Shown: piece by piece, positions 37,367-49,231 of the stretch
Position numbering within the stretch: the stretch's first letter is position 1
Layout of the letters: each line of letters opens with the position of its first letter
Origin: Dyella acidisoli
GTDB lineage: Bacteria; Pseudomonadota; Gammaproteobacteria; Xanthomonadales; Rhodanobacteraceae
Assembly (NCBI RefSeq): GCF_030160295.1
Contig: NZ_BSOB01000017.1
Coordinates: forward strand, 62,001-126,000
Reading direction: 5' to 3'
Length of the DNA stretch: 64,000 nt
Program-made: the position numbers and the translations under genes
The notes under the pieces: generated by a model
Seen by the model: only the letters and a program-made list of their open reading frames with translations
Database searches by the model: none
Told to the model about the DNA's origin: nothing

Positions 37367-38841
37367 ACGGCCAGCGTCTGGATCATCTGCTTCAAGGCAT
37401 CGCCGAAACGAAGGCCGCAGGGCCTGTCGTCGTTTCCGGGCTTGCGCTGGATTCGCGTCAGGTGCGCAGCGGCGATGCGTTCTTCGCGCTGCGCGGTACG
37501 CGCGGACACGGCATCGAATTCGTACGCGGTGCGATACAGCGCGGCGCCAGCGTGGTGTTGGCCGAAACGCCGGCGCCGGCCGACTTGGAAGATCCAGGCG
37601 TGCCGGTGCTATGGATCGACGGGTTGCACGCTTTCGTGGGCGAAATCGCCTCGCGCTTTTTTGGCCGTCCTTCGGAATCGATGCGCGTGATCGGCGTAAC
37701 CGGCACTAACGGTAAGACGTCCACCGTGCAATTGCTGGCGCAGGCGCTGGAACATCTGGGGCATCGTGCCGCCACCATCGGCACGCTGGGTGCTGGCCTG
37801 CATGGGCAATTGATGGAAGGCGAACGCACGACGCCCGACGCAATCGCGGTGCAGCGGCTGTTCGCCGAGTTCCGCCGCGATGGTGCCTCGCACGTGGCGA
37901 TGGAAGTGTCTTCGCACGCACTGGAGCAAGGGCGCGTTGCCGCCACCGCGTTCGATGTTGCCGCGTTCACCAATCTCACGCGCGATCATCTCGACTACCA
38001 CGGCAGCATGGAAGCCTATGGTGCGGCCAAGGCCAAGCTGTTCGCATGGCCGGGATTGAAAACCGCAGTGATCAATATCGATGATGCCTTCGGTCGCCAA
38101 TTGATTAGCAAGCTGCCGCCGAGTGTTCGCGGATGGCGGCTAAGCAGCGCAGGCAATGAGCACGCCGATATCGAAGCCAGCGATATCGTCACCTCGGCCG
38201 AAGGCGTGGCATTCAAACTGCGCACGCCGTGGGGCGCCCAAACGATTCGCAGCCACTTGCTTGGTCGCTTCAACGTGGCGAATCTGCTCACCGTCATCGG
38301 TTGCCTCGGTGCGCTGGGCGAATCATTCGAACGTATCGTCGAGGCGGTCGAAGCACTCGATCCGGTGAACGGCCGCATGAATCGCATTGGCGGTCTGCGT
38401 GGATTGCCTCTGGTCGTGGTCGATTATGCGCATACGCCCGATGCATTGGAGCAGGCGCTCAACGCGTTGCGCGCACATTGCGAGGCGCGGCTGATCTGCG
38501 TGTTCGGCTGCGGTGGTGAGCGCGATCCGGGCAAGCGTCCGCAGATGGGCGAAATCGCCGAGCGGCTGGCCGACGTCGCCATCGTCACCGACGACAACCC
38601 GCGTGGCGAAGATGGCGACGTGATCGTCGCGCAGATTTTGGCCGGCATGGCACGGCCACAGGCAGCCACCGTGCAGCGCGATCGTGAAGCGGCGATTCGT
38701 GCGGCATTGACGATGGCGCGTACCGGAGATGTCGTGTTGATTGCTGGGAAGGGCCACGAAACCTATCAGGAAAGCGCGGGCGGCAAGCGCGCGTTCGACG
38801 ACATGGCAGTCGCGCGCGCTGCCTTGGAGAGCCACGCATGA
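37363..38841 (+). CDS. murE: UDP-MurNAc-tripeptide synthetase (meso-diaminopimelate adding)
   Basis: A 492-residue Mur ligase. ATP loop GVTGTNGKTS, the central-domain motif HVAMEVSSHALEQGR, FTNLTRDHLDYHG, and the substrate-selecting DNPR in TDDNPRGED, which marks enzymes that add meso-diaminopimelate instead of lysine. It works in the cytosol on UDP-MurNAc-L-Ala-D-Glu. Overlaps both ftsI and murF by four bases. Confidence 0.96.
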   Translation: MNGQRLDHLLQGIAETKAAGPVVVSGLALDSRQVRSGDAFFALRGTRGHGIEFVRGAIQRGASVVLAETPAPADLEDPGVPVLWIDGLHAFVGEIASRFFGRPSESMRVIGVTGTNGKTSTVQLLAQALEHLGHRAATIGTLGAGLHGQLMEGERTTPDAIAVQRLFAEFRRDGASHVAMEVSSHALEQGRVAATAFDVAAFTNLTRDHLDYHGSMEAYGAAKAKLFAWPGLKTAVINIDDAFGRQLISKLPPSVRGWRLSSAGNEHADIEASDIVTSAEGVAFKLRTPWGAQTIRSHLLGRFNVANLLTVIGCLGALGESFERIVEAVEALDPVNGRMNRIGGLRGLPLVVVDYAHTPDALEQALNALRAHCEARLICVFGCGGERDPGKRPQMGEIAERLADVAIVTDDNPRGEDGDVIVAQILAGMARPQAATVQRDREAAIRAALTMARTGDVVLIAGKGHETYQESAGGKRAFDDMAVARAALESHA

Positions 38842-40205
38842 TGCAGCTGAGCGCCATTGCCATGTGGACGCACGGACGGCTGCACGGTGTCGATGTCAGC
38901 GTGACTGGCATCGCCATCGATTCGCGCAAGATAAAGCCAGGCGATCTGTTCGTTGCGTTCAAGGGCGAGCACGTGGACGGCCATAACTATCTCGCCGATG
39001 CGAAAGCGCGCGGCGCAGTGGCGGCTTTGGTCGAGCATCGTGTGGAAGGTGACCTGCCGCAGGTGGAAGTGCAGAGTTCCGAACTGGCCTTGGGCGACCT
39101 GGCCAGTGCCGTGCGCGCGCAGCGCAACGCACGGGTGATCGGCATCACCGGTTCGAATGGCAAGACCACGGTAAAAACCCTGGCTGCGTCGATTCTTTCG
39201 CGCCATGGCCGCACGCACGTCAACACCGGCAGCTACAACAACGAGATCGGCCTGCCGCTGACGTTGTTGTGGATGCCGGAAGATACTGAATACGCTGTAC
39301 TCGAAATGGGTGCAGGTAAGCCCGGCGACATCGACTATCTCGCTGCCATCGCCAGGCCCGATATCGGCCTCGTGAATCTCATCGCACCAGCGCATCTTGA
39401 GCGGATGGGTACGATCGAGATGGTGGCAGAAACCAAAGGCGCGCTGTATCGCGCGCTGCCAGCGGATGGCGTGGCGGTGGTCAACGCCGACGATGCTTTT
39501 GCCAGTTTCTTCATGGGTCTGGCTGGTGGGCGCCGAGTGCTGCGTTTTGGCCTGGATCACAAGGCTGACGTGGGTGCGGAGATTCTGGAGCAGCGCGTGG
39601 ACGGTTCACGCTTCGTACTGAGCACACCGCACGGTGATGCAGAAGTGCAGTTGCCGCTGCCGGGTCGCCACAATATCGCCAACGCGCTCGCTGCAAGCAG
39701 CATTGCGCTTGCACTGGATGTTCCGCTGGACACCATCGTCGCAGGCCTGGAACAGGCGAGCGCCGTCGAAGGCCGGCTGAAACGCATCGCGATGCCGGAC
39801 GGCTGGACGCTGATCGACGACAGCTACAACGCCAATCCGAGTTCCATGTATGCAGCGATCGACACGCTGGCGTTGGCCAGCGGCGAGCGCTGGCTGGTGT
39901 TGGGCGACATGGCCGAACTCGGAGCGGACGCGCGCGCTCTGCATGCGGGTGTCGGACGTCATGCGCGCCAGCAAGGTATCCATCGTCTGTTCGCAGTAGG
40001 CCCGTTGAATGCCGCCGCTGTGGAGGCGTTCGGCGAGGGCGCTACGCATTTTGCCGACAAGGCAAAGCTGATCGACGCGTTGCGTGCCCAAGTGCACGCG
40101 GGCGTCACCTGTTTGATCAAGGGCTCGCATTCCGCGGGCATGGAACACGTAGTGACTGCACTTAAGAGCAGCCGGCCAGAGGGGGGCGCACACGATGCTG
40201 CTTGA
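38838..40205 (+). CDS. murF: UDP-MurNAc-pentapeptide synthetase
   Basis: A 455-residue Mur ligase that adds D-Ala-D-Ala to the tripeptide precursor. The N-terminal domain has [17 protein letters not shown]; the ATP loop is [28 protein letters not shown] and [11 protein letters not shown] are MurF-specific. The stop lies 11 bases inside mraY, so the two are coupled. Confidence 0.96.
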   Translation: MMQLSAIAMWTHGRLHGVDVSVTGIAIDSRKIKPGDLFVAFKGEHVDGHNYLADAKARGAVAALVEHRVEGDLPQVEVQSSELALGDLASAVRAQRNARVIGITGSNGKTTVKTLAASILSRHGRTHVNTGSYNNEIGLPLTLLWMPEDTEYAVLEMGAGKPGDIDYLAAIARPDIGLVNLIAPAHLERMGTIEMVAETKGALYRALPADGVAVVNADDAFASFFMGLAGGRRVLRFGLDHKADVGAEILEQRVDGSRFVLSTPHGDAEVQLPLPGRHNIANALAASSIALALDVPLDTIVAGLEQASAVEGRLKRIAMPDGWTLIDDSYNANPSSMYAAIDTLALASGERWLVLGDMAELGADARALHAGVGRHARQQGIHRLFAVGPLNAAAVEAFGEGATHFADKAKLIDALRAQVHAGVTCLIKGSHSAGMEHVVTALKSSRPEGGAHDAA

Positions 40206-41277
40206 ACTGGCCGAATGGTTCGCACGGCATTTCGCCACGCCGCACCTTTTCCAATACATCACGTTCCGCACGATCATGGCGGCGCTGACGGCGATGGCGA
40301 TGTCGCTGCTGTTTGGTCCTGCGCTCATCCGCAAGCTCGCCGCGCTCAAGGCCGGCCAGGTGGTGCGTAAGGAAGGTCCGCAAACGCATCTTTCGAAAGC
40401 AGGCACGCCGACCATGGGTGGCGTGATGATCCTGCTGTCGGTTGCCATCGCCACGCTGCTATGGGTGGACCTCAACAATCGCTACGTGTGGCTGGTGCTG
40501 TTGGTGCTGCTCTGCTACGGCGCGATCGGTTTCTACGACGATTACCGCAAGCTGGTGTTGAAAGACAGCCGCGGGCTCGCTTCGCGTTGGAAATATTTTT
40601 GGCAGTCGGTGTTCGGTTTGGGTGCGGCGTGGTTTTTGTTTCACACGGCCAATATTCCGGCGGAAACGGCGCTATACGTGCCGGTGTTCAAGCATGTGGC
40701 AGTACCACTGGGCGTGTTCTTCATCGTGCTCGCGTACTTCATGATCGTGGGCTTCTCCAACGCGGTGAACCTCACCGACGGGTTGGATGGCCTTGCGATC
40801 ATGCCGACTGTGCTGGTGTCTGGCGCGCTGGGCATCTTTGCGTATCTCGCCGGTAACCGCGTGTTTTCCGAATACCTGGGAATTCCCTCGATTCCCGGCG
40901 CAGGCGAACTCGCGATTTTCTGTGGCGCACTGTCGGGGGCTGGCTTGGGTTTTCTGTGGTTCAACACCTATCCCGCGCAGGTGTTCATGGGCGACGTCGG
41001 TGCGCTGGCCATCGGCGCTGCGCTGGCGGCGATTGCGGTGATCGTGCGGCAGGAGATCGTGCTGCTGATCATGGGTGGCGTGTTCGTGATGGAAACAGTG
41101 TCGGTGATGATGCAGGTCGCCAGCTTCAAGATGACCGGCAAGCGCATCTTCCGCATGGCGCCGATCCATCATCACTTTGAATTGAAAGGCTGGCCCGAGC
41201 CTCGGGTCATCGTGCGGTTCTGGATCATCAGCGTGGTGCTGGTGCTGATTGGCTTGGCGACGTTGAAGGTGCGTTGA
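40195..41277 (+). CDS. mraY: Phospho-MurNAc-pentapeptide transferase (lipid I synthase)
   Basis: A 360-residue integral membrane enzyme with about ten helices. [12 protein letters not shown], the metal-binding [40 protein letters not shown] and [12 protein letters not shown] are all MraY signatures. It moves phospho-MurNAc-pentapeptide onto undecaprenyl phosphate. Only three bases separate its stop from ftsW; murD, found at this spot in E. coli, is absent. Confidence 0.97.
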   Translation: MLLELAEWFARHFATPHLFQYITFRTIMAALTAMAMSLLFGPALIRKLAALKAGQVVRKEGPQTHLSKAGTPTMGGVMILLSVAIATLLWVDLNNRYVWLVLLVLLCYGAIGFYDDYRKLVLKDSRGLASRWKYFWQSVFGLGAAWFLFHTANIPAETALYVPVFKHVAVPLGVFFIVLAYFMIVGFSNAVNLTDGLDGLAIMPTVLVSGALGIFAYLAGNRVFSEYLGIPSIPGAGELAIFCGALSGAGLGFLWFNTYPAQVFMGDVGALAIGAALAAIAVIVRQEIVLLIMGGVFVMETVSVMMQVASFKMTGKRIFRMAPIHHHFELKGWPEPRVIVRFWIISVVLVLIGLATLKVR

Positions 41278-41280
41278 TTC

Positions 41281-42519
41281 ATGTTCGGTTTCGACACAAC
41301 TCAAGCAAAGCGCCGGCAAGGCCCGCGCGGCAAGTTCGACTTGCCGCTGCTAGTGGCCTTGGTCGGTCTTGCCTGCGTGGGTGTCGTGATGGTCACATCG
41401 AGTTCGATCGCCGTGGCCGACAGCACGCACATCGGTGAGTTCTACTACTTGAAGCGCCATCTGCTGTATCTCGCGCTCGGTTGCGTGGCAGCGGGTATCG
41501 CCATGCGCACCGAACTCAAAGTGGTGGAGAAGCACGCCTTCTTCCTGATGCTGGTGGCTTTCATCATGCTGCTGGCGGTATTCGTGCCGCACTTGGGTAT
41601 GCGCCTCAATGGCGCGCGGCGCTGGTTGAATCTGGTCGTTACGTCGTTCCAGCCGGTGGAAGCCGTGAAGCTGATCCTGGTGGTGTATCTAGCCAGTTAT
41701 CTGGTTCGCCATCGCGAGAGCATCGAGACGCGGTTTCTCGGCTTGATCAAGCCGATCGCGGTTTCGGGCGTGATGGTGCTGCTGCTACTTGCGCAGCCGG
41801 ACTTTGGTTCGGCGACGCTGATGATCGCTGTGACGCTCGCATTGGTGTGGCTGGGCGGCGCGCGGCCGATCTTCCTGTTCATCATGGGCCTGCCGCTGAT
41901 GCCGCTATTGGCGATCGCGGCGACCAGCGAAAGCTATCGCATGAAGCGGCTCACTTCATTCATGGATCCCTGGAAGGATCCGTTCGCCGATGGCTTCCAG
42001 CTCACGCAATCGCTGATGGCGATTGGTCGCGGCGAGTGGATGGGGGTCGGGCTTGGTTCGAGTGTGTTGAAGCTGTCGTATCTGCCCGAAGCACACACGG
42101 ACTTCATCTTCGCGGTGATCGGCGAAGAACTCGGCTTGCTCGGCATCGTGGTGGTGATGGGGTTGTTTGCGCTGGTCGTATGGCGCGGCCTGAGTGTGGG
42201 CCTGAAGGGCGTGGAAATCGGTCAGCGTTTCGCCGGCTATATCGCCTTCGGTGTTTCGCTGTTGATCGGCTTGCAGACGATGGTGTCGATTGGCGTGAAC
42301 CTTGGCGCGCTGCCGACCAAGGGTCTCACCTTGCCGTTGATCAGCTATGGTGGTTCGTCGATCGTGCTGACTTGCGCGATGGCGGGCGTGTTGTTGCGCG
42401 CGACATATGAAATCTATCGTGCGCTCGATGCGCGGCAGATGGCTACACGTGCACCTGCAGCGGCGGTGTCGGATGCCAATCCGAACAACGCGCGCGAGCG
42501 CGAGGCGGTGGCAGCATGA
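41281..42519 (+). CDS. ftsW: Septal peptidoglycan glycosyltransferase FtsW (SEDS)
   Basis: A 412-residue SEDS-family membrane protein with about ten helices. [10 protein letters not shown] with the catalytic-loop context [47 protein letters not shown] and [10 protein letters not shown] are typical. It polymerises septal glycan strands with FtsI. Its stop overlaps the murG start. The C-terminal 30 residues are Ala-rich and cytosolic. Confidence 0.95.
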   Translation: MFGFDTTQAKRRQGPRGKFDLPLLVALVGLACVGVVMVTSSSIAVADSTHIGEFYYLKRHLLYLALGCVAAGIAMRTELKVVEKHAFFLMLVAFIMLLAVFVPHLGMRLNGARRWLNLVVTSFQPVEAVKLILVVYLASYLVRHRESIETRFLGLIKPIAVSGVMVLLLLAQPDFGSATLMIAVTLALVWLGGARPIFLFIMGLPLMPLLAIAATSESYRMKRLTSFMDPWKDPFADGFQLTQSLMAIGRGEWMGVGLGSSVLKLSYLPEAHTDFIFAVIGEELGLLGIVVVMGLFALVVWRGLSVGLKGVEIGQRFAGYIAFGVSLLIGLQTMVSIGVNLGALPTKGLTLPLISYGGSSIVLTCAMAGVLLRATYEIYRALDARQMATRAPAAAVSDANPNNAREREAVAA

Positions 42520-43589
42520 GCGCGCAGGCACCCGTGCTGATCATGGCCGGTGGCACCGGTGGCCACATCTTCCCCGGCCTAGCCGTGGCGGAAACGCTGC
42601 GCGCGCAAGGTGTGCCGGTAGTGTGGCTGGGCGCGCAAGGCGGCATGGAAACCAAAGTGGTGCCGGCGCACGGTATCGAGCTGCACACGATTACGGTGGG
42701 CGGCTTGCGTGGCAAGGGCATGAAGACGCGATTGCTCGCGCCGTGGATGTTGATGCGCGCATTGCTTTCGTCGTTGGCTGTGCTGCATCGGCTGAAGCCG
42801 CGCAGCGTGCTGTCGATGGGGGGGTATGTGGCGGGTCCAGGCGGTGTGGCTGCGCGTTTGCTGCATCGGCCGCTGCTGGTGCACGAACAGAATCGCGTGG
42901 CCGGTTTCACCAATCGCAAGCTGGCGCAGCATGCACGCCGCGTGATGGCAGGTTTTGCTGACGCGCTGCCGAATGCTGAGTGGGTGGGCAATCCCGTGCG
43001 TGGTGCGATCGCTTCGTTGCCATCGCCTGCACAACGCATGGCTGAGCGCAGCGGCAAACCGCGCTTGCTGGTGCTTGGTGGAAGTCTAGGTGCGCGCGCG
43101 TTGAATACATCCGTGCCGCAAGCGCTTGCTGACATGCCGATCGAGCAACGGCCAGAAGTGCTGCATCAGTGCGGCAATCGGGGTATCGACGAAGCACGCA
43201 AAGCGTATGCCGATGCCGGTGTGGAGGCGCGCATCGTACCGTTTATCGAAGACATGGCTGGCACCTATGCGTGGGCTGATCTTGCGGTGTGTCGCGCGGG
43301 CGCGTTGACGCTCGCCGAACTCACTGCATGTGGTCTGGGCGCCGTGCTAGTGCCGTTCCCGCATGCGGTGGACGACCACCAGACCCGCAACGCCGAGGCG
43401 CTGGTCGCCGCCGGTGCAGCCGAATTGATCCAGGAACGTGATTTGAATACGAAGGATTTGGCGCAGCGTTTGACTGCGCTGCTGGGTGATCCCGCCAAGC
43501 TGCTTGCGATGGCGGAAGCCGCGCGCACGTTGGCTAAGCCGGATGCTGCCGCGGATATCGCGCGCGCCTGTGTGGAGGTGGCCGCATGA
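42516..43589 (+). CDS. murG: UDP-GlcNAc:lipid I N-acetylglucosaminyltransferase
   Basis: A 357-residue GT28-family enzyme attached to the inner face of the membrane. The N-terminal [15 protein letters not shown] glycine loop, [33 protein letters not shown], and the donor site [15 protein letters not shown] with VDDHQTRNA are present. It makes lipid II from lipid I. Overlaps ftsW and murC by four bases each. Confidence 0.96.
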   Translation: MSAQAPVLIMAGGTGGHIFPGLAVAETLRAQGVPVVWLGAQGGMETKVVPAHGIELHTITVGGLRGKGMKTRLLAPWMLMRALLSSLAVLHRLKPRSVLSMGGYVAGPGGVAARLLHRPLLVHEQNRVAGFTNRKLAQHARRVMAGFADALPNAEWVGNPVRGAIASLPSPAQRMAERSGKPRLLVLGGSLGARALNTSVPQALADMPIEQRPEVLHQCGNRGIDEARKAYADAGVEARIVPFIEDMAGTYAWADLAVCRAGALTLAELTACGLGAVLVPFPHAVDDHQTRNAEALVAAGAAELIQERDLNTKDLAQRLTALLGDPAKLLAMAEAARTLAKPDAAADIARACVEVAA

Positions 43590-45028
43590 CGCCGCGTCGT
43601 TTACTTGCGCACGAAGATTTGATGAGCACCTTCCGCCGTGTGCATTTCATTGGCATCGGTGGTGTGGGTATGAGCGGCATTGCCGAAGTGCTGCACAACC
43701 TTGGGTATGCCGTGTCCGGTTCGGATCGCAGCGAATCGCCGACCGCGCAACGCCTGCGTCAACTCGGCATCGATGTGCGCATTGGCCACGCCGCCGCACA
43801 CATCGGTGATGCGGACGTCGTCGTGACGTCCAGCGCGATCAAGAACGACAACCCGGAACTGGTCGCTGCGCGTGAATCGCGCATCCCAGTCATCCCGCGC
43901 GCGGAGATGCTGGGCGAATTGATGCGTTTCCGCCGTGGCATTGCCATCGCCGGCACGCATGGCAAGACCACTACGACGAGCCTCGCCGCCAGCGTGCTGG
44001 CCGAAGCCAACTACGATCCCACTTTCGTGATCGGTGGCCAGCTCAATGCGGCAGGCGCAAATGCCCGCTTGGGCACGGGGCAGTATCTGGTGGCTGAAGC
44101 GGACGAATCAGACGGTTCGTTCCTGCTGCTGTCGCCTGTGATCGCGGTCGTCACCAATATCGATGCCGATCATCTGGAGAATTACCACGGCGACTTCGCG
44201 CTGGTGCGCAAGGCGTTCTCGGATTTCCTGCATCGCCTGCCGTTCTACGGCCTGGCTGTGCTGTGTGTGGATGATCCGGAAGTGGCCGAGCTGGCCAAGC
44301 TCACTGTACGCCGCGTGATGACCTACGGCATCGATGCCGAGGGTGCGGACGTGCGTGCCGTCAACGTGCGCCAGCAAGGTTTCGAGATGCATTTCGACCT
44401 GCTGCTGCCAGGTGTGAACAAAGCCATTCCGGTCACGCTCAACCTGCCGGGACGCCACAACGTGCTCAATGCACTGGCTGCCGCGTCGATCGGTTGGCAG
44501 CTCGGGGTAGAGGCGGATGCCATCGCGCATGCGTTGAAACATTTCCAAGGTGTGGGCCGCCGCTTCCATCGCCGTGGTGAGATCGCGATCGACCAAGGCA
44601 AGGTGATGTTGGTCGATGACTACGGTCATCATCCGCGCGAGCTTGCCGCCGTGTTTGCAGCAGCACGTGGTGGCTGGCCGGATCGCCGCCTGGTGGTGGG
44701 CTTCCAGCCGCACCGCTACAGCCGCACGCGCGATCTGCTCGACGACTTCGCCAACGTGCTGGCCGAAGCCGATGTGTTGGTGCTGACCGAGGTTTATCCG
44801 GCTGGCGAAGCGCCGATTGCCGGTGCGGATGGACGTGCCCTGGCACGCGCCGTGCGTGCGCGCGGCAAGGTTGATCCAGTGCTGATAAGTCATCCGCGCG
44901 AATTGAAAGACACTCTGCCGACGTTGCTGCGCGACGGCGACTTGCTGCTGCTGCTGGGCGCCGGTGACATCGGCGCCGCGGCGGTGGAGCTGGCACAAGC
45001 CGGTCATTTGAGGACGAGCGAGACATGA
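43586..45028 (+). CDS. murC: UDP-MurNAc L-alanine ligase
   Basis: A 480-residue Mur ligase adding L-Ala to UDP-MurNAc. [17 protein letters not shown] is the Rossmann start, [11 protein letters not shown] the ATP loop, [11 protein letters not shown] the metal-site motif, [10 protein letters not shown] and FQPHRYSRT the C-terminal motifs. Start at 43586 overlaps murG; a second ATG at 43622 would give the more usual N-terminus, so the first 12 residues are uncertain. Confidence 0.95.
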   Translation: MTPRRLLAHEDLMSTFRRVHFIGIGGVGMSGIAEVLHNLGYAVSGSDRSESPTAQRLRQLGIDVRIGHAAAHIGDADVVVTSSAIKNDNPELVAARESRIPVIPRAEMLGELMRFRRGIAIAGTHGKTTTTSLAASVLAEANYDPTFVIGGQLNAAGANARLGTGQYLVAEADESDGSFLLLSPVIAVVTNIDADHLENYHGDFALVRKAFSDFLHRLPFYGLAVLCVDDPEVAELAKLTVRRVMTYGIDAEGADVRAVNVRQQGFEMHFDLLLPGVNKAIPVTLNLPGRHNVLNALAAASIGWQLGVEADAIAHALKHFQGVGRRFHRRGEIAIDQGKVMLVDDYGHHPRELAAVFAAARGGWPDRRLVVGFQPHRYSRTRDLLDDFANVLAEADVLVLTEVYPAGEAPIAGADGRALARAVRARGKVDPVLISHPRELKDTLPTLLRDGDLLLLLGAGDIGAAAVELAQAGHLRTSET

Positions 45029-45963
45029 GAAAGATTACCGACCCCGCCCAGTTTGGCCGCGTCGCCGTCGTGATGGGCGGCAGCTCGGCCGAGCGCGAGG
45101 TATCGCTCGACTCGGGCCGCAACGTGCTCGCGGCGCTGAAAGCGCGCGGCGTGGATGCGCATGGGATCGACGGCATTCCGGCATTGCTGGATGCGTTGCG
45201 TGCGGGCCATTTCGCGCGCGTGTTCAACATCCTGCATGGCCAGCACGGCGGCGGCGAAGATGGCGTACTGCAGGGCGCGCTGGAATCGCTGCATGTGCCA
45301 TATACCGGCTCGGGCGTGCTGGGTTCCGCACTGTCGATGGACAAGACGCGTTCCAAGCGTGTGTGGCAGTCGCTAGGTCTGCCGACACCAAAATTCGTAG
45401 CGTTGCCGCGCGGTGCGGACGTGCATGCCGCGGCTAAGGAAATCGGTTTTCCGCTGATCGTAAAGCCTGCGTGCGAAGGGTCCAGCGTAGGCGTGACGCG
45501 CGTATTCGAAGAAAAGGATCTGGATGCCGCGGTAGAACTCGCGCAGAAATATCCGGGCGATCTGCTGATGGAAACGCTGATCGTCGGCGATGAACTCACC
45601 GTTGGCATCCTTGGCCGCCAAGTGTTGCCGAGCATTCACATCGTGCCGAAGGGCGCGTTCTACGACTACAACGCGAAATACATCGCCGAAGACACTCGAT
45701 ACATCTGTCCTGGTCTCGAAGGTGAAGCAGAAGCTTCGTTGCGCGCTCTCTCGTTGGAAGCGTTCGACGCGCTGGGTTGTTTTGGTTGGGGTCGCGTCGA
45801 CGTGATGCGTGATCGCGAAGGCCGCAACTGGTTGCTGGAGGTGAACACCGCGCCGGGCATGACTTCGCATTCGCTGGTGCCGAAAGCCGCAGCCGTTGCG
45901 GGTATCGACTACCAGGAACTGTGCTGGCGCGTGTTGGAAACCAGTTTCAGGGAGGAGCAATGA
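45025..45963 (+). CDS. ddlB: D-alanine:D-alanine ligase B
   Basis: A 312-residue ATP-grasp enzyme forming D-Ala-D-Ala. [19 protein letters not shown] at the start, the [15 protein letters not shown] loop, [35 protein letters not shown] and [16 protein letters not shown] are family motifs. Starts by overlap with murC and ends by overlap with ftsQ. Confidence 0.96.
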   Translation: MRKITDPAQFGRVAVVMGGSSAEREVSLDSGRNVLAALKARGVDAHGIDGIPALLDALRAGHFARVFNILHGQHGGGEDGVLQGALESLHVPYTGSGVLGSALSMDKTRSKRVWQSLGLPTPKFVALPRGADVHAAAKEIGFPLIVKPACEGSSVGVTRVFEEKDLDAAVELAQKYPGDLLMETLIVGDELTVGILGRQVLPSIHIVPKGAFYDYNAKYIAEDTRYICPGLEGEAEASLRALSLEAFDALGCFGWGRVDVMRDREGRNWLLEVNTAPGMTSHSLVPKAAAVAGIDYQELCWRVLETSFREEQ

Positions 45964-46697
45964 GGGGAAGCATTCGCCTCGTCGCCTGGTTGCTGGCCAT
46001 CGCCCTGGTGGTCACGCCGATCGTCGGTGTGTTGAGCGGCTGGTTCGCCGCCGACCGCTGGCCGGTCACCCAGTTGATGGTGCAGGCCGAGTTCAAGCAT
46101 GTGAGCGCGGAGCAGATCCGCGCCGCCGTGCTGCCGCGCCTGGGCAAAGGCTTCTTCGCATTGAATCTGGATACCGTGCAGAAAACAGTGGCCGCATTGC
46201 CCTGGGTGGAATCGGTGGAAGCGAGCAAGCGCTGGCCGGATACCTTGCTGCTGCGCGTGTACGAGCGGCAACCGTTTGCGCGTTGGAACACCAATGCGCT
46301 GATCAGCCGCGAAGGCAAGGTGTTCACCGTGCCGGATGCGACCGACTACAACCAGTTGCCCGATTTGCACGGCCCCGATGATCATCTCGCTGAAGTGGTG
46401 AGCTTCTTTGCCGATGTGCAGAAGGCGTTTACCGGCACGCATCTGAAAATCACCGGCGTCACGTTGACCGAGCGCGGCAGTTGGAGCGTAGCGACTGACT
46501 CCGGTGCGCAGATCGTGATCGGTGATCGCAATCAGGCGGGTCGCCGCCTGCAGCGCTTTCTCGACGTTTATCCGCAGATGGCAGCAGGACACCCGCAAAG
46601 CTTCGAGTACGCCGATCTTCGTTACACCAACGGCTTTGCCGTGAAATGGCCGCAAGTGACGGCCGTCCCGACCGCCGGAGGCACGCCACGCACATGA
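45960..46697 (+). CDS. ftsQ: Cell division protein FtsQ
   Basis: A 245-residue bitopic membrane protein: one membrane helix at residues about 7-28, a POTRA domain ([19 protein letters not shown]-like region) and the FtsQ beta domain ([19 protein letters not shown]). It links the FtsLB complex to early division proteins. The ATG at 45960 has a strong GGGAGGAG ribosome site and overlaps the ddlB stop; the longer frame from 45921 is not needed. Confidence 0.93.
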   Translation: MRGSIRLVAWLLAIALVVTPIVGVLSGWFAADRWPVTQLMVQAEFKHVSAEQIRAAVLPRLGKGFFALNLDTVQKTVAALPWVESVEASKRWPDTLLLRVYERQPFARWNTNALISREGKVFTVPDATDYNQLPDLHGPDDHLAEVVSFFADVQKAFTGTHLKITGVTLTERGSWSVATDSGAQIVIGDRNQAGRRLQRFLDVYPQMAAGHPQSFEYADLRYTNGFAVKWPQVTAVPTAGGTPRT

Positions 46698-47926
46698 AAG
46701 GCAAAAGCGATAAGCAATTGGTAGTCGGCCTCGACATCGGCACCTCGAAAGTGGTGGCGATCGTGGGCGAGTACGAGCCGGGTGAGCCGATCGAAGTGAT
46801 CGGCATCGGCTCGCATGTCTCGCGCGGCATGAAGCGCGGTTCAGTGGTGGATATCGAATCCACTGTGCACTCGATCCAGCGCGCGGTGGAAGAAGCCGAG
46901 CTGATGGCCGGTTGCGACATTCGCTCGGTGTATGCATCCATTTCTGGCAGCCACCTGGAAACGCGCAACTCGCATGGCACGGCTGCCATTCGCGATCGCG
47001 AAGTGGCGCCGGGCGATCTCGACCAAGTATTGGAAGCTGCGAGCGCGGTGGCGATCCCGGCTGACCGCAAGGTCTTATATAAGGAGTCGCAGGAGTACCG
47101 CATCGATGGCCAGGACGGTATCCGCTCGCCGGTTGGCATGAGCGGCGTGCGTCTGGAGGCTTCGGTGCATCTAGTGACGGGCGCGGCCGCGGCGGTGCAG
47201 AACATCAGCAAGTGCATCCAGCGTTGCGGACTTTCGGTCGACGAGCTGGTGCCTTCGGCCGTGGCCAGCGCGAAATCGGTGCTCACCGACGACGAACGCG
47301 AACTGGGCGTGTGCCTGGTCGATATCGGTGCAGGCACCACCGACATCGCGATCTACACGCAAGGTTCGATCCGTTACACCAAGTCGCTGCCGGTGGGGGG
47401 CGATCAGGTCACCAACGACATCGCCTACGGCGTACACACGCCGACTGCGCACGCCGAGGAAATCAAGATCAAGTATGCCTGCGCACTGGCGCAGCTCGCG
47501 CACGCGGAAGAAACCATCCAGGTGCCGAGCGTGGGCGATCGTCCGCCTCGTCGTCTGGCGCGGCAATCACTCGCGCAGAGCGTGCAGGCGCGTTACGAAG
47601 AAATCTTCGAAATGGTGCAGGACGAACTGCGCCGTTCCGGCTATGACAGTTTGGTCGCCGCTGGCGTGGTGCTAACTGGTGGCGCGTCGCGCATGGAAGG
47701 TGCGCTCGAATTGGCAGAAGAGATCTTCCACAAGATGGTGCGCATCGGCGTGCCGCAGCATGTGGTGGGTTTGGGCGAAGTCATCGCCAATCCGTTGCAT
47801 TCCACCGGTGTGGGCTTGCTGTTGCACGGTGCGCGCTCCGGCGGCATGCGCGCCAGCGGTCCTTCCGGCGGAAGCGTCGGCGGCCTGGTCGACAAATTAC
47901 GTACGTGGATCACCAAGAATTTTTAG
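46694..47926 (+). CDS. ftsA: Cell division protein FtsA
   Basis: A 410-residue actin-fold ATPase that ties FtsZ to the membrane. VVGLDIGTSKVVAIV is phosphate loop 1, LVDIGAGTTDIAIY phosphate loop 2, VLTGGASRMEG the adenosine motif, and the C-terminal GGLVDKLRTWITKNF is the amphipathic membrane-targeting helix. The ATG at 46694 overlaps the ftsQ stop. Confidence 0.96.
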   Translation: MKGKSDKQLVVGLDIGTSKVVAIVGEYEPGEPIEVIGIGSHVSRGMKRGSVVDIESTVHSIQRAVEEAELMAGCDIRSVYASISGSHLETRNSHGTAAIRDREVAPGDLDQVLEAASAVAIPADRKVLYKESQEYRIDGQDGIRSPVGMSGVRLEASVHLVTGAAAAVQNISKCIQRCGLSVDELVPSAVASAKSVLTDDERELGVCLVDIGAGTTDIAIYTQGSIRYTKSLPVGGDQVTNDIAYGVHTPTAHAEEIKIKYACALAQLAHAEETIQVPSVGDRPPRRLARQSLAQSVQARYEEIFEMVQDELRRSGYDSLVAAGVVLTGGASRMEGALELAEEIFHKMVRIGVPQHVVGLGEVIANPLHSTGVGLLLHGARSGGMRASGPSGGSVGGLVDKLRTWITKNF

Positions 47927-48049
47927 AAACGAAGGGTTAGGTGGCGCAGGAGGCGCAGCCAGGGCGAATGGAGGTTCGCTCACCACCACGAGAAGACAGG
48001 AGTCGACTCGCGGTTACAACGACAACGAAAGCTCTACGGAGGACGGGAA
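47927..48049 (+). promoter_or_regulatory. ftsA-ftsZ spacer with strong ftsZ ribosome site
   Basis: A 123-base purine-rich gap, the only real gap inside the ftsI-ftsZ series. GGAGGACGGGAA directly before the ftsZ ATG is a strong ribosome site, fitting the high FtsZ need. A dedicated ftsZ promoter is likely somewhere in ftsA or this gap but no clear -35/-10 pair is seen. Confidence 0.5.
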
Positions 48050-49231
48050 ATGTTTGAACTGGTCGAAAAACTGGCACCGAATGCGGTGATCAAAGTCATT
48101 GGCGTGGGCGGCGGCGGCGGCAATGCCGTGGCGCACATGCTTAACTCCAACATCGAAGGCGTCGACTTCGTGGTGTGCAACACGGATGCACAGGCCATGA
48201 AGGGTTGCGGCGGGCGCATGCACCTGCAGCTCGGCGCGAACGTCACCAAGGGCCTGGGCGCGGGCGCCAATCCGGAAGTTGGCCGCCAGGCCGCACTGGA
48301 AGATCGCGAGCGCATCGAGGAAATGCTCGAAGGCGCGGATATGGTGTTCATTACATGCGGCATGGGCGGTGGCACCGGCACGGGCGCAGCGCCGGTGGTG
48401 GCTCAGCTAGCGAAAGAGAAGGGCATTCTGACGGTTGCAGTGGTTACCAAGCCGTTTCCGTTTGAAGGCCGTCGCCGCATGCAGGTGGCGTTGAAGGGTA
48501 TCGAAGATCTGTCGCAGCATGTCGACTCGCTGATCACGGTGCCGAACGAAAAGCTGCTCTCGGTGCTCGGCCGTGAGGTGACGCTGCTCAATGCCTTCAA
48601 AGCCGCCAACGATGTGTTGTTGGGCGCGGTGCAAGGCATCGCCGATTTGATCACGGCGCCGGGCCTGATCAACGTCGACTTCGCCGACGTGCGTACGGTG
48701 ATGAGCGAAATGGGTCTGTCGATGATGGGCTCGGGTACGGCCCGTGGTGACGACCGTGCTCAGGCGGCAGCGGAAGCGGCGATCAACAACCCGTTGCTGG
48801 AAGACGTCAACCTCAATGGTGCCTGCGGCATCCTGGTAAACGTCACTGCCGGTCCGAACCTCACCATGCGCGAGTTCGACGAAATCGGCCGCATCATCCA
48901 CGACTTCGCCAGCGAAGACGCCACGGTGGTGATCGGTACCTCGCTCGATCCGGAAATGCAGGACGATGTACGCGTGACGGTAGTGGCCACCGGCCTCAAC
49001 CGCGCTGCCGCCCGCCAGCCTGTGCAGCGGGTTACCGGTCAGCAGGTGGAAATGCGCCAGCGTCCCCGTCCGATCGTGCTGCGTACCGGTACCGGCAACG
49101 AGGTGGTGGATTACGCCCAGCCGGAGCTCGCGGCCAGCAACCCGCGCGGGGGCGAGGGTCCGGCCAAGAGCGCCGACCCGAGCTTCGATTACCTGGACAT
49201 TCCGGCCTTTTTGCGCCGTCAGGCCGACTAA
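48050..49231 (+). CDS. ftsZ: Tubulin-like division GTPase FtsZ
   Basis: A 393-residue GTPase forming the Z-ring. [14 protein letters not shown] starts the nucleotide fold, the tubulin signature GGGTGTG spans residues 106-112, [11 protein letters not shown] and the T7-loop region follow. The variable linker (about 320-378) leads to the C-terminal peptide [13 protein letters not shown], which binds FtsA and ZipA. Complete. Confidence 0.98.
   Translation: MFELVEKLAPNAVIKVIGVGGGGGNAVAHMLNSNIEGVDFVVCNTDAQAMKGCGGRMHLQLGANVTKGLGAGANPEVGRQAALEDRERIEEMLEGADMVFITCGMGGGTGTGAAPVVAQLAKEKGILTVAVVTKPFPFEGRRRMQVALKGIEDLSQHVDSLITVPNEKLLSVLGREVTLLNAFKAANDVLLGAVQGIADLITAPGLINVDFADVRTVMSEMGLSMMGSGTARGDDRAQAAAEAAINNPLLEDVNLNGACGILVNVTAGPNLTMREFDEIGRIIHDFASEDATVVIGTSLDPEMQDDVRVTVVATGLNRAAARQPVQRVTGQQVEMRQRPRPIVLRTGTGNEVVDYAQPELAASNPRGGEGPAKSADPSFDYLDIPAFLRRQAD

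Noticed and set aside
39606-40478. A 290-codon minus-strand frame across murF and mraY
   Set aside because: Antisense to two well-supported genes; length is due to high GC; no signature.
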